Shown: positions 1 to 12,130 of the stretch, in pieces
Layout: every line of letters begins with the position of its first letter
Numbering within the stretch: position 1 is the first letter of the stretch
From: Brachypterus glaber
Lineage: Eukaryota > Arthropoda > Insecta > Coleoptera > Kateretidae
Direction: 5' to 3'
DNA: 64,000 nt
Assembly: GCA_958510825.1 (NCBI GenBank)
Contig: OY294047.1
Location: 39,199,229 to 39,263,228, forward strand
Made by a program: the position numbers and the translations under genes
The notes under the pieces: model-generated
Seen by the model: only the letters and a program-made list of their open reading frames with translations
The model's database searches: none
What the model was told of the DNA's origin: nothing

Positions 1-965
1 AAGACAGATATATTATATTTATGATTAAGTTTTTAATTTTATCTTAAAAATATTTTTTTCTTTCTTTAAAGTTATTTAAATAAATTTCCCTAGCAAGTCA
101 AAATTAACAAAAGTACAAGTACAAATTATATTATATAAATAACTCATTATATATAATATTATATAATAACTCGTTATATATTATATAATATAAATAACTC
201 ATTTAAATATCATGTTCTATTACATTTATAATTAAATAATTAAAGCTATAAATAACACGTTTAACGATAAACGAAAACTTTGATCGACTTTTAAATAGTA
301 ATTTTTACGCCGTGTCTGTAGTAACGTTCCATAAATAAGGTATCTGTGGTAGATTAAAAATATTGTGAAATGCTCCACTCTATACAGTGTAGTCTATAGT
401 GGTATGTAAATTTAGGAATCAGTTGCTCTTTTAATCTAGATCGAAAAGAGTAAATACTCTCGACTCCATAAAACTACCTCTCCATCTCGATTCTATACTT
501 CCCCTTTTTGTATTTTTCATTAAAAAAGTACTTCTTGATAACTTTCTATCTTTCTACATTAGAAAATGCGGTCCTTTAGCCCAGAAGCACATTTTATTCA
601 TAACGATTTACGAACTACAATGTTCATTAGTACTAATTTATACTTTAGCTTTCAAATTGTTGGACATAGATTTTTACCCCATTTTTACAATATTTACCAT
701 TTATTCCCTCATTATTTTATTTTCGGCTGAAACGGCTTTACAGCAGCAATTATTTTAGAGGTAAATATTTACAATAATTCTTATATGATAGAACTCAAAA
801 AGGTAAAAAACTTTTCTAAAAACTTATTGGAATTATTAAAAAAAGTTGCATAGTAAAACTACGTCTAAAGTGAACTGAAACAACAGTGGCGAAAAATGCT
901 TATAACCAAAGGATAAAAAGAAATTAGCACTAAAGGGTAATAAAGGTTTTCGAACTGATTAAATA
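1..965. other. AT-rich stretch with no gene
   Basis: No open frame, RNA gene or clear mobile element is seen. Positions 128-204 hold a short AT-rich repeat in which the motif ATAACTCRTT recurs three times, separated by TATAATAT runs. The rest is unique-looking AT-rich sequence. Confidence 0.5.
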
Positions 966-1905
966 CATTTTAAGTTAAATGAGCATGACAATGCTTAAAA
1001 TTACTGGATATCATAAAAAAAACGAAAAGTATGTACTTCAAAAGTTGTTGGTAAAAGTTCTTTACCAACCATTATGGTCATAGTTAATATTTTAGCTCAT
1101 TTTAATAAGATATGGTTTAAATCTAGTAGAATTTTCCCGTAGACTTTAAATACGTTTGCAGAAATTCTCTATCGTAAAAAAGAATTTTTCTGTTTCTGAC
1201 CAAATTTGAAAGATAGTTTATTTAAAATACTTAGTTAAATATTCTAGTTTTGTTTAAATTACACAGACCAACAAGGATTTTGTGATTGGATTTTTTTTTT
1301 TATTTTCTGGCTTAGTTAAGACTCACTAACTGCCAAAAAAGCATTTTTTTGTTTCCATCACCTATAATTTTTTTCAGCTATAAGCCCAGCCAAAAATATC
1401 CTTTTTTAACATAAAGTGTAGAATTTTTTAGTTATGGACATTGGTATACATTAACATAATAAAAAGAAGCCAAAACAAAAATAAAATTTTGGATCACCCT
1501 AATGGCATGGATTTTTTTTTATTGTTATTTTGTGCGAAATCAGCGGTATCGAACATAGTTATATGCAAACATTCAGAATTTTATCCCTGTTTTTTTTTTC
1601 TTGGCCCACTGTGCGGTTGTTCAAAACCCTTACGTGATGGACAAAAACTGAAGTAATAATCGAATTAAACATAATTGTTTCAAATTTCAAGTCTCTGGGT
1701 CAAAGCGTTTTTTGAAATGTAAAGTTGTTTTGCAAGCTACTTGTATCTTTGCGGGAACTATAACTAAATTACCCAAAATCAATTGTCAGATCCAAATCAA
1801 TTTTCAAATGTTGAAAATTTGTTGGCCTTTGTTATAGAAGCTAGTTTTTCTGTCAAAATATTAAGCTAGTAATATTGAGCGTTGTCATGCTCACTTAAAA
1901 TATGT
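966..1905. mobile_element. Non-autonomous inverted-repeat element, about 940 bp
   Basis: The ends are imperfect inverted repeats. The left end (about 968-1010) carries GAGCATGACAATGCTTAAAA and the right end (about 1862-1900) carries its counterpart GCGTTGTCATGCTCACTTAA. The match extends inward to TTACTGG on the left and CTAGTAATATTGAGC on the right. The interior is AT-rich; a 71-codon frame near 1441 resembles no known protein. This looks like a non-autonomous DNA transposon. The superfamily cannot be told because the target duplication is unclear. Confidence 0.55.
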
Positions 1906-2409
1906 CCAGGCCCAGTGCGTTGCAACTCATTGTACATTTTAAAAATAATAATTATTGTGGGACTTGGATTACAGAGACTTTCCTGATAACTCGCTTTCCT
2001 ATCTTACCGCACAAGAAAATGCAACGGTTCCGCATAATTTATTGCTTAAATTCGCGAACTTGGAGAGGTAGAAAACCCCAGGAAAGTTCCCGACGAGAAA
2101 AATACGACTACGTCAACTTTACGAATTGCTTTATTGCATAAAAGTCCTACAAAACTTAGTTCTATACCGCGAAATCCTATTTATTTTTTTATCGCACAGA
2201 CGCCTCTATCTTCAGAATACCAATAACCCTGTCTATGTTTTATTCCCACAAAATAACTATTCCACTCTCCAAATATCCAATTACTTTCAGTTTTTTTAAC
2301 AGGTGAAAACACTCGTTATCGACCAAAAAAAAAACAATTTTTTTTGCATTTTCGGCTTAAGAATGTCATGAAACGTTGAGAAAATGTGAAAAAAATGGGT
2401 ATAAAAAAA

Positions 2410-2444
2410 TGTCTGTCTGTATGTCTGTCGGTCTGTCTGTATGT
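2410..2444. repeat. TGTC/TGTA tetranucleotide microsatellite
   Basis: An imperfect TGTC array with two TGTA variants and one CGGT interruption. It lies inside an AT-rich block (about 2290-2900) with phrases such as TTTTGAACGGAATGTCCG, which look like an old dispersed repeat, although no second copy is seen here. Confidence 0.8.
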
Positions 2445-3492
2445 AAACCTTATGACTTTTGAACGGAATGTCCGATTTGAAAAATTCTTTTAAACAACGA
2501 ATCAGGACCTTTTTTGTTTGCGTCACATCAAATATGGTTAACATTAGCGTAGGGCAAGGGCGGCAAAATGAAAAAAAACTCTCATTTTTAGCGATATCTC
2601 ACTTATTATTTATAGTAGGGCAATTTTTTTTGCAAAAATGGAAATAATGTTCAATTCCCTACAAAAAAATATGTGATAATTTTTAAGGTAGGACTATTAG
2701 TTTCCGAGATGGGTTTTTTAATAAATTTTGATATGTTTTTACATTTTTAATTAGATGTCAAATTTTGACAGTAGTAAAATTTCAATCATAGGTAAAAATA
2801 ATTTCAATTATTTTTTTAATAAATTTCTGAAAAACAATCTGATAAAGCTACAAACAAAAAATAAAAGCATACGGTCGAAAAATACAGGAAAAGTAAAGTC
2901 AATTTGATATCTTATTTTATAACTTCCTCATTTTTCCACCCATTTTTTAAATTTTTATTGCTTTTTTATCATGTAATGTAATTGTCATATTTTATAATTA
3001 ATTCCACCAGAATTTTCCAGTCCACTATTTTTCTTGACAGACAACGTCGCATTAAGGCACTCTATCTCTGCTAAACCACGGAGCGCCGCGGCGCGCCACA
3101 ACTTGCCTCCGGATTTTCCTGTTAGAAAACTACATACTATTGGTATATGCAAACTCCGGAAAAGAAAGCAATAAGTAACAGAAAACATTACAACGAGGGG
3201 TCATACTACTCGAATATGTAACAATTGAAGGGGAAGGATAAATTACTGAAGTGTGTTATATAAGGCTAATCAAAATTCTGTAAACACCAATGTTAAAACA
3301 ACAAATGTTGTAATTGGCAGGCCTTCACTGTTTGCATTTTTTTTGCAAGTAACCAAAAAATCACGCGATGCTGCTAATTAGATATCAAAGACTCGCACAC
3401 GACTATCTTGCATCTGTATCTGAACGGCATTTCATGATTTCATTCACCTTATGCGGCTCGCGTAATTGGATCCAGTAATCCGATAGGTTAAC
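2445..3492. other. No gene; old repeat then a GC-rich patch
   Basis: The first part (to about 2900) continues the AT-rich dispersed-repeat-like block. Positions 3020-3130 are locally GC-rich, including CGGAGCGCCGCGGCGCGCC at about 3078. A 67-codon minus-strand frame covers that patch but matches nothing recognised. No splice signals were convincing. Confidence 0.4.
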
Positions 3493-3519
3493 CGATAAGT
3501 ACAGTCTCCGTACTTATCG
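3493..3519. repeat. Perfect 10-bp hairpin
   Basis: CGATAAGTAC and GTACTTATCG form a perfect 10-bp stem around the 7-nt loop AGTCTCC. It is not followed by a T-run, so it is not an obvious terminator. Its role is unknown and it may be the core of a small foldback. Confidence 0.6.
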
Positions 3520-4225
3520 ACTGTGGGAAATGTGTTCGGGTAAAAATACTACGGTAGCCACAAAGTCCGGAGACAGCGGACAGCCTAAATTGAAACAGAA
3601 GACGCAGAAGAAGAGGATTCCAAGTAGGAAATGTCACAGGCGAACTAGGCCAACTGAGCTGAGCTTAAGCCCGGCAACCTGGCTGGATATTTATCATTAC
3701 TTCCCTTTACAATTTTAGCAAAACTTCAGATCCACGCAAGTTTTGATATGACCACCTGGCTGTAGTTTCATAAAAATATTTTGGCAAAACTGCTAGAAGA
3801 TAAGAAGCGCCTTTTAAGAAATAACTTATTCTTTTTACTTAGAACATGAAACATAAAAAATATTCCAAGAAGGAATCACTGACAGTTGAGCTTAGCAAGT
3901 TATGGCAACTCAGATATACTTTAATTATAATATTTTTTACTGTTTTAGTAATTAGAAAATAAGAAACTTCTTTTAACAATAAATGTTCCTCTGGAAGGGT
4001 TTGATGTTTAACGTTATAAAGATCTATTTTTCCTTAAGGTTTTCTGTCAATAAGATAAAAAAATAAACAAAATTAGCCCTACTCAGATTTATAAGGATTC
4101 TTTTTGTTTTGTGTAACCTTACTGACTTATACTAAAAATCTATCTTCCACGTTTAAATCAGCTCTATCGATTGGCCTAACCAAATATGAAATTTAGATGT
4201 AATATTTTTTATATATTATTGAATT
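3520..4225. other. No gene seen
   Basis: AT-rich sequence. The single 62-codon plus-strand frame at 3530-3718 is rich in K, T and R and matches no family known to me. No inverted or tandem repeats stand out. Confidence 0.4.
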
Positions 4226-5060
4226 ATTTTGGCTGACATGGCATGGCCGGTGACGGGATTCAAGTTGGCGTCGGCCATTCGTCTTAGCGGCTGTCAGAGT
4301 GGAATTAAAGAGGAGAGTTGAAATTCCGAAAAGTCACCGCGTTCAAAGGATGAAATGCATATTCAGGAACGTGAAGGTTCTCGTCACGCAAACATAAATC
4401 TTTAAATATTGGAAAATTCTTTAGATTTACTTCATGTTATAACAGACACAAGTGACGTGAGATCGGAGTCGTAGTGAAATACGACATTGGTACGAAAATG
4501 CAGGGAAAAGACAAAGAAAGTTGAAAACGAATATTTTTCTCGTATTCTGTCCTCATTCATCTCGGGTTATCTCATCTTGGCACCAAGGCGTATTGCCGCG
4601 GGCTCAAAAACTAAAAGACAAAAGGAAGTGACACTCCAATTTCCATTCGAAATTCCCTGCTCGAGCAACCCCCTTGTCTCTAGTTTATCAGCTTGCGGCG
4701 AAATTCATAAATCTGTTGGTCCGACTTAATTGCGCCGATAAAGAAGCCAGCAAACACACAGTGGCAAAAGTATTATTTGTGTTCGAGCGCCGTCGATATC
4801 TGGTGGTTTGCAGCATCCGAAATGTAGAGAGGGTGGGGTGTGCGGAGGGCGTTTCGAGGAGCTCCAGAGAAATTATGTACGAGGCATTGGGAGCAATATA
4901 TCTCCTGCGGGACGTGCCAGACTGAGTAGACCGAGTATTATATAGAAAGGAAGCCACCTTAGGCTGGGGGACAGGCACACCCTCGCCGGTCCCATGGGCC
5001 TCGTCCTCGGGAATGAGCCACTTGCCTCAGCAAAGTCCACCGTCTTAAATTGTCATCTGA
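4226..5060. other. GC-elevated unique island, no confirmed gene
   Basis: Base composition rises well above the surroundings, especially at 4226-4340 and 4730-5040. Overlapping frames of 80-96 codons occur on both strands (4487-4729 plus, 4674-4925 plus, 4688-4978 minus), as expected when stops become rare in GC-richer DNA. None has a recognisable motif. It could be a conserved regulatory block or contain a small exon. Confidence 0.35.
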
Positions 5061-5345
5061 AGAAAGAAAGTTCATTAAGAACAACTCCGCCCACACACCC
5101 TGTTTAAGAACATGATAAAACCATTCCGCTGATATATGCTAGCAAAAAATGCTTTCGTCGAAGCAATAAATAAATTAAACTGAAAGAATTATAACTTCAT
5201 ACGAGTATAATAAACGGACGATAAAAAACGAATACGAATTAGTATTTACCGTTTAGGGATTGTTTATTATACTATTCACAGCGCGTAAACGCTAGAAGAG
5301 CATAATACAGTAGTTTTGAATTTTCCAAAATCGCCAAAAAACGTA

Positions 5346-5926
5346 CTATGGTCCATCCAGTCATGCATGATAGTACTTTAAAAATTCCCGCGATTTTTAA
5401 GCTACATGATTGGTTAAAAACACGTACCTTTTAGACTATGACATATTGAGATATTTGTTTACATTTTTTCACAATGAGTGGTCGTTAAAACTATTGAAAA
5501 AGGTTCTTTTTTGGTTTATTCTTCATACACTCACATATTATACATATTTACATATTGTACAAACGCAAATTATATTGAAAACAAGCAAAACGTCAAATTG
5601 TTAGGTCAAGTTAAGGCCTATCCAGAGGCTCGCATAACAAGCATAACACATAAGAATGCGATGCCGTGATTGGCTTACAAGATACATGACGACACATCAA
5701 GCCAATCACGGCATCGCATTCTTATGTACTATGTTTGGTATGCGAGTCTCTAGATAGGCCCTTAGGTAGAATATACAGGAAAACAGTACCGAAATCTGTT
5801 AAATTTTTTATACACTACGATTTATGCAATCTTCTTTATCTCCAAGCATGCATGCAGATTTTCAAGCGCTCTATTGTGTAAAACGGGCCTCGTCCCTTAC
5901 TATCACGCATGACTGGATGGACTATA
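5346..5926. mobile_element. Inverted-repeat element containing a nested foldback
   Basis: The end at 5346-5375 carries GTCCATCCAGTCATGCATGA and the end at 5898-5926 carries the reverse complement with about two differences (CACGCATGACTGGATGGACT). The arms are about 28 bp. Inside lies a second, independent foldback (5612-5764), so this older element was probably invaded by a younger one. No coding capacity is seen. Confidence 0.65.
5612..5764. mobile_element. Foldback MITE, copy 1, TTAA-flanked
   Basis: About 70-bp arms pair almost completely around a centre near 5688. Both arms carry AAGAATGCGATGCCGTGATT or its complement. The left flank reads TTAA and the right TTAG. A second copy at 54023-54168 has TTAA on both sides, which points to a piggyBac-type target duplication. 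The element is non-autonomous. Confidence 0.8.
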
Positions 5927-5947
5927 GACTAAAAATGCTTGAACATA

Positions 5948-7184
5948 CAGGGTGATTCAGAATTGGTGAATCAAACGAAAATAAATATATACTTGAATGT
6001 ATATGTTTCGTAAAGAAATAATACACTGAAAATCTGATATCACGTTTTTACTTTCTCATAAAATATTGTGATTTTTTTTGCCTTTATCATATTATTTTTT
6101 TTTGTCTTTTAGTCGGTCTATCTGACTTTATCCATGATAACTTAGGAACGCTTTGGGCTAGAGACTTAAAGTTTGTTACGCAGATGTATTTTTAGTATAT
6201 CTTGGACAAGTTCGTATTTGAGCAGAATCGGTTGAGGTGTAGAAGGGGGGTTAAATTTTTGTTTTGGCTAAAACTTTTTTATTATGTACAATAAAATTTA
6301 AAATACCACCTATAAGAAAAATAATAATAACACAAAAAATATTCTTAAAGTTTTTTCCATGGCCCCCTCTTTCCCCCAAAATATAAAAAAAATGTTTCTG
6401 GAAATAACTTTATTATTCATAATGGAAGAAAAGTTTAAAATAAAATCACAAAAAATATAATTTTTATTTATTATAATTATTAATTATTAGGGTTAATCAA
6501 TGAATAATTTTATTATTTATGAGAAAGTACTCCAGCTCAATCGAGATGCATTTTTTTTTGTACACGATAACTCGAGAACGAATTGATTAATTGAATGATT
6601 GAATCGCAATTTTCAAAAAAATAAAGTTCTATGAGAGAAAGATGGGGTTTTAAAAATAATACCCCAAGAACAAAAAACTTATGGAGAAATAAACTTTCAG
6701 ATAATAATAATCAGATAAAAAATCAGAATTAAATGTCATTTTTTGTTTTTCAGGAAAAATAGTAAGGCAATAAGTTTATGTTAATTTATTTTTTTGAATT
6801 TATCCAGAGGCGTGCCTAGATGGACAAAAATGTGAGGCTTAACACATTTGCCCCAAACTTTCAACAATGTCATATATTGTACAACTGTAGGAGCTACCAT
6901 TTTCAAAAAAAATGCAGTTAAGAGGAAGTAACATTTTGTGCCACCAAAAACTTACTTTTTAAAAGGATATTACTTCTTTATTATTAAATTTAATTTTTAA
7001 ATGAAGGATCATGCATTAAAATTTGATTGATGCTTTTTTTTGTTCCCCATTCAATATGTCATCTTCGAAGGGCCGTATCTCCCTTAGGGCTTATTTCCGG
7101 ACCAACCATTATAGCAACTTTTTTCATATTTTTGGATGTAGAATCACCTCTTAAATTTTGGAATGGCAGTTACTGATCACCCTG
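5948..7184. mobile_element. Family A element, copy 1 (composite)
   Basis: The element starts CAGGGTGATTCAGAA at 5948 and ends ATCACCCTG at 7184, with TA on both sides. The right arm (about 7062-7184) contains the family block with GGGCTTATTTCCGGACCAAC and AGAATCACCTCTTAAATTTT, shared with copies at 14.7, 47.0 and 54.4 kb. The interior phrase AGAGGCGTGCCTAGATGGAC (about 6807) is also shared. The left 100 bp does not match the arms of the other copies, so this copy looks chimeric or carries an insertion or rearrangement. Confidence 0.65.
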
Positions 7185-7185
7185 T

Positions 7186-7620
7186 ATAATGGAATGTGTA
7201 GTTATTAAATATCACGGCTTGTTTAAGTATAACGTAGTATAAGATAAAGCTGTATAACAGCGAGGGACAAATTCGCTTAACGAAAATTAATATTTATGTC
7301 TGAGCGCCGTTGGTTTATTTAAAATACAAGCGATAAAAAATTGTTATATTGCAAATATTTTCCCGGTTTTACGTTCGGCCATAATGAGGTAGTAATGTGT
7401 CAGGATAATATCGCAGGATTCATGGCTTTCCCGTTTTTCGGATCGCGCTAATCTGACGGAATTACACGCCGGCGTAATTCAGGGCCATACGCGGCGCTAA
7501 GCCCCCTTTAATTCGAAACCATTGTCTGAAACATTAAAATCGGGACTCGTTGTTTTAACCCTGATATTACAAACTAATACTAAGAACAAAACAAGCCGTG
7601 AAGATATGTAATTCCATTAT
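7186..7620. mobile_element. Inverted-repeat element with a GC-rich core
   Basis: The left end ATAATGGAAT followed by ATCACGGCTTGTTT pairs with the right end AAACAAGCCGTGA and ATTCCATTAT (7588-7620). It directly abuts the right end of the family A copy. The interior (7370-7530) is unusually GC-rich and includes the near-palindrome GAATTACACGCCGGCGTAAT. No protein is recognised. The GC core may be conserved unique DNA that happens to lie between short matching ends. Confidence 0.45.
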
Positions 7621-7830
7621 ATATTGTTCACAGTAAATGGTATATTGCATTTTCCCAAGTAGGTACTTTCAATTTTGTTTCAAGAAAAATAAAAAAAAGC
7701 TTTAAAAAATTTTTCAACATTTTTTTTTTATTTCTTTTTTGCGAAAAAATGAAATTCCAAAAAAAAACTAAATTTTTAACAATTTTTCTTTAAAATAAGA
7801 TATTAAAAAAAAATAATAGTATATTACGTA
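7615..7830. repeat. Dispersed repeat, copy 1 of 2
   Basis: The stretch CATTATATATTGTTCACAGT followed by AAATGGTATATTGCATTT (7615-7652) recurs at 56810-56847 with about one change. In both places it is followed by A/T runs containing TTTTTTGCGAAAAA. It is a direct repeat of an unnamed AT-rich interspersed element. Confidence 0.6.
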
Positions 7831-9164
7831 CCGGGTACGCGACTGGTTTTCAGTGATTATTTTTCTACAAGGCGGAGCCGATTAAAAAGAAGCACTCGAA
7901 GTACACTGGAATAGGTTTGCGTCGAGGTGCGTATACTATTTTTCCTACGACTTAATACCTAAACATAAAAAAAACGCAAACATCGTTTTAAAATTAATTT
8001 TTATTAATTTGACGTTTTGTGTTTGACGTTCACTTGTTTTCTGACAGCAAATATGTAAATTCAGCTGACTGTCATTTTCTGACCGCTGTCATGGGAAAGG
8101 GTGGAAAATGAGCACCAACTACTAACTAGGTCGTAGCAAAAAATATTTCCTTGTAATATCTAACAACAATTTAAACTTACTGGTGAATTCATAATTTCTT
8201 GGCATTAATGTTTCTAAAAAACTCTGTGTGAATTATTTTTTAAGCGTCTTGCAATAACATGTTAACCCACATTGTAAAATAACACTAGGTTGTTAAATAT
8301 TTTACTTAATATTTTTTAAACGAATTTAATTAAAGATTACAAATTTTGAAAATGTTCATTTATAACTCTTAAAAACCAAAAAAAAAAGTTATTAGATGTT
8401 CCGATGGCAAAATTACAACTTTTCTTCCTTTATTAGAATGTAACTTCTTTCAACCTTTGAAAATGACAAATTTGAAGTTTATTACCATCAAATTCATAAC
8501 CAAATTCACATATTTATAAAAGACTATAAAATAAGTTACAACCTTGGCGCTTCCTGATGTAGAATTGTTTTGTTCTTACTTGTTCTCTCAGTCTCCCTTT
8601 TCATCATTTTGTTAATAAGTTAGTGACCGCTTCTACAACTAAAATAACCCATCTATCTTACCTAGGCTATTTCATAATAGGTTAATAATCTCGCGTTTAT
8701 TATACCATGTACTTAAACGTTTTAATTTAAAATGGAATATATAGGCGGTTAAGCCCTTTACTATAATGAAAATGTTACCACCTTCAATTTATTTCATCTA
8801 AGGCTTTATAAGGGCGTAAACTTTGAAGCATCACTCATAATCTCAAATGAAATAAATTATTTTAATTATTAAATGATTGGTTTTAATTTTTTCTACTATT
8901 ATACTATAATAGTCTGGTATAACTAAACAAGTATAAATACAAATATTTTTGATTTCCCTAATTTTTAATTGATTAGGTGGGATAAAAAGTTAAAAAGATG
9001 ATAATGATAAAAAAGCTATATTAATTGAAAGTACCTATCTAAATTTAGAAGATTTTTTTGAAAATGTAGGAATGGAATTTGAACTTTGACATTTAATGTG
9101 ATATAATTGCCGTCTATCAAGAAATTTATATATTATTATTATACATAGTATAATTGTAACACTC
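7831..9164. other. No gene; one weak inverted repeat
   Basis: Mostly AT-rich unique sequence. TTTTCCTACGACTTA near 7943 and TAGGTCGTAGCAAAAA near 8128 form a weak inverted pair about 200 bp apart, perhaps the ends of an old element. Nothing else stands out. Confidence 0.35.
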
Positions 9165-9167
9165 TTA

Positions 9168-9295
9168 GGCCCGGTTGTATAAACCTTGCTCAAATCTGAG
9201 CCTACCCTGTCTGCCATGGAAACGATTGTTGCAACAAATGTTTCCATAGTAAAGGAGCCTCACTCAAAGTTAAACCAGGTTTTTACAACTGGGCC
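9168..9295. mobile_element. PIF/Harbinger-like foldback MITE
   Basis: A 128-bp foldback starts GGCCCGGTTGTA and ends TACAACTGGGCC, flanked on each side by TTA (9165-9167 and 9296-9298). A 3-bp TTA target duplication with GGCC-type ends is the usual PIF/Harbinger signature. Internal complementary pieces include TGGAAACGATTGTTGCAACA and TTGCAACAAATGTTTCCA. Confidence 0.8.
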
Positions 9296-9298
9296 TTA

Positions 9299-10239
9299 AT
9301 GTTAAAATACCTTTAAATAAAGGTCCATGTATGAGTATAAACAAATAAATAAATAAATTTAGTTAAATTTTTGTAAATGATAAATACTCAATGAGTATTA
9401 CTCATACATTATGTACAGTTTAATTTAAATTATTCTTAAAATAAGTCTAAGTCTACATAATTTCCCATTATTGATAATATTCCACCTGAAGTTAGTAGTT
9501 AGCATAAAATACCAGAGGATGCTCAATAAGCATTGCTCATGAGAGTTTGACAAACAAACAAAAAACACTACACGTCACTAAAAAGTAACTCATACTATCT
9601 TATCATTATTCAAAATCTACATGAAATAATGGACTAGCAAAATGAAGATATTAACAGTATAATTTTTATACAGCTTATTCCACTTTATCGCAATAAAAAC
9701 CAAATCTGATATTAATAACCCGCGAATATATTAAACCTTAATAATATTCGCGCCGCGTAATCCGAATATTCTAATTTACTGTAGCATTAAATTTCGCGAA
9801 TTAAAATAAAATTCCAAATTGAATTTAAAAAAGTATAAAATTGCGATGACATTAAGATGTATTTGAGAATGTTTTCGGAATACCAAAACCCTAACGGTTT
9901 GAAACAAGTCCAGACGGACGTTCTTAGAGGTAAAGTAAGGATTTGATAAAAAAAAGCGGAAAAGGTTTGTCTTGGATTGTGTCGGACTACTATGACTGCC
10001 GCAGAATCCAGTCGGGGATAAGAAATAAGAAGTGCTGCATAAATGCATTGATCATTCCTTTGGTTCGGCGAGAGAACGGGTTTAGCTTGGATACTTTGGC
10101 TTTACGAAATAGGGCGGGTAAAAAAAATGATCTAGAGATAATAATAACTAGACCTTAATTAAAATTTTAATAATAATTGTCGCCTACATTAAAAACTTGT
10201 TACCATACTAAATACTGAACGAAATTTTTACATATATAG
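9299..10239. other. No gene; modest GC rise near 10.0 kb
   Basis: AT-rich with a run of AAATA units near 9345. A 90-codon minus frame (9776-10048) and a 71-codon plus frame (9943-10158) overlap on opposite strands. Neither resembles a known protein. Confidence 0.35.
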
Positions 10240-10346
10240 CAACCACGGAAGCAACTTTATTTAATAAATACAAGTTGTTACAGTAACAATAAAACGTTAT
10301 GTTTCACTGCAACAACTTGTGTTCGATAACTAAAGTTGCTTGGTGT
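10240..10346. mobile_element. Small foldback element
   Basis: The left arm holds AGCAACTTTATTTAATAAAT then ACAAGTTGTTACA. The right arm holds TGCAACAACTTGTGTTCGAT then AACTAAAGTTGCTTGGTG, which is complementary with a few mismatches. The whole is about 107 bp and looks like a decayed MITE. Confidence 0.6.
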
Positions 10347-12128
10347 AAATTCTTAGTGTACTATCTCTTAAAAAAATTTTATTTGTTTATTTAATTTATT
10401 TAATTTATTTTAGATTTAATACAATACAGAGTCATGAAGTGCCAAATAAGCTTTTGTTTAGCAAAGCATAGGACAAAAGAACACTTTCTTTTTGAATGTA
10501 GAAAAGTCACAATTATTGTAGCATGTATTACATTGGCCAAACTATGCAAAATATAAACATTTTAGAAGAATAATTTATAAATCTATAAATGTTACTTTTA
10601 AAATATAATTTCCTGTTCTGAGATACAGTTCCATCAAACAAAAACATGCTAATAAATACTATTTTATTTTCAAAGATAAATCTGAACCGTACAAATATCT
10701 ATAAGATAAATACGGTTCTAGAGCAAATTTACTATAAACAAACTATAAAAAGTGATTTAGATAAAAATCAAGCATTACACCAAATACTCCGAGATAAAAT
10801 TTGTATCTTTGCACACAAGAAGGGCCCATAATCACATTACAATTACTTCTTAGTATATATTTAGTCTAGTTTAATACTCTTGTAATAGTATTTTTTGCAA
10901 TCTATTATATTTATTATAATTTCTTGACATAAAACTTACATTTACATTTTTGAATGATATATCTTTTTCTTCTATACTGAGTATTTCAAATATTTTTAAC
11001 CAACCCAAACCTTCTGTAATATTTTCCGACCCAGCCAATAGCAAAATACTTTTTGCATTAAAGCTGCCTGCCGAGAATAAAGACGTTTGCCGTGTCGAGA
11101 CTTGACCAATGTTGCCTTCTCTCGAATGCGTAGTTTAAATCTTTCCACCAGATTCTCTCAAAGTAAGACCAAGACAAACACTGAATAATTTACTACTTCT
11201 GATTTATTATATCTATATTTTTCGGGCTCAAGATTTTTTCTGTACTCTAAATTCTGACGCCTTTACTGAATCATCATATTTATTTGAAAGTAAGCCTGAT
11301 ATACTGAAATAAAGCTGTAAAATACATTTATTTTTTCTCTTTCCAGTATAAGGTGGATTTTCCATACTACTAACCTATTTTTTTAGAATTCAGAGCTCTG
11401 TAGAGTAGGTAATGCTGTATTAAGAAGATTAGATCCTTTGAATAGAGAGATGAGAGATTAAGCATTATTTTTATCTGTAATTGGGTATTTTAATTCGCTT
11501 GATTCTGCTAAAACATATAATTTGGGTAGCAACGAATTTTATTTACTTGAAAGTATGTTGCTGTGCAGTTACCGACTAAGTTTCTGTAATATTTGACACT
11601 AAATTCAAAATATACTTTTAGTAACTTTTGATTACAAGAAATAAATTTAAACTTGGTATCTCCAGGCATATTTAAAACTCTAAGTGGAGGTCTTAAAAGA
11701 CAATAGGTATTTAAAACAATCTCTCAACATTAGCTTACAAACGACTTTATCATCCTCTTCTAATAATCATTATTATTTTACCGTTTTATATATATTCGCC
11801 CCTATACACAATTACCAACAAACAATAAATTGATGCAGGAAATAATTGACTGTCAAAAATATTATTCTAGTCATTTGTTTACATTAAATAAAATTCATAT
11901 CCATTGTCACGTAGGGACAATAACTCATTCAATTACTTTTATCATCGAGTACGATAGGAAATCTTTGTGCAATAATAGTGCAATAATAGTGCACAGGTGT
12001 AAATAGCCTCGAGCAGGGGAACGCCTCCTATAAATAAATGTATGCAAAATGCAAATATTGAAACACGATCAAAAGTCGTGGGTTCATTTGAAATAATTAG
12101 TTTAAACTACAATAATTAGTATAAATTA
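10347..12128. other. No gene seen
   Basis: About 1.8 kb of AT-rich sequence. A 61-codon plus frame at 10646-10831 is low complexity (I, N, K, L) and not credible. AATAGTGCA is duplicated near 11972-11995. No inverted repeats of note. Confidence 0.4.
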
Positions 12129-12130
12129 TA

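Noticed and set aside
5612..5764. MicroRNA precursor reading of the long hairpins (also 9168, 17936, 50938, 54023, 61927)
   Set aside because: The hairpins have target-site duplications, inverted termini and, in some cases, second copies, which identify them as MITEs. Small-RNA output cannot be judged from sequence.
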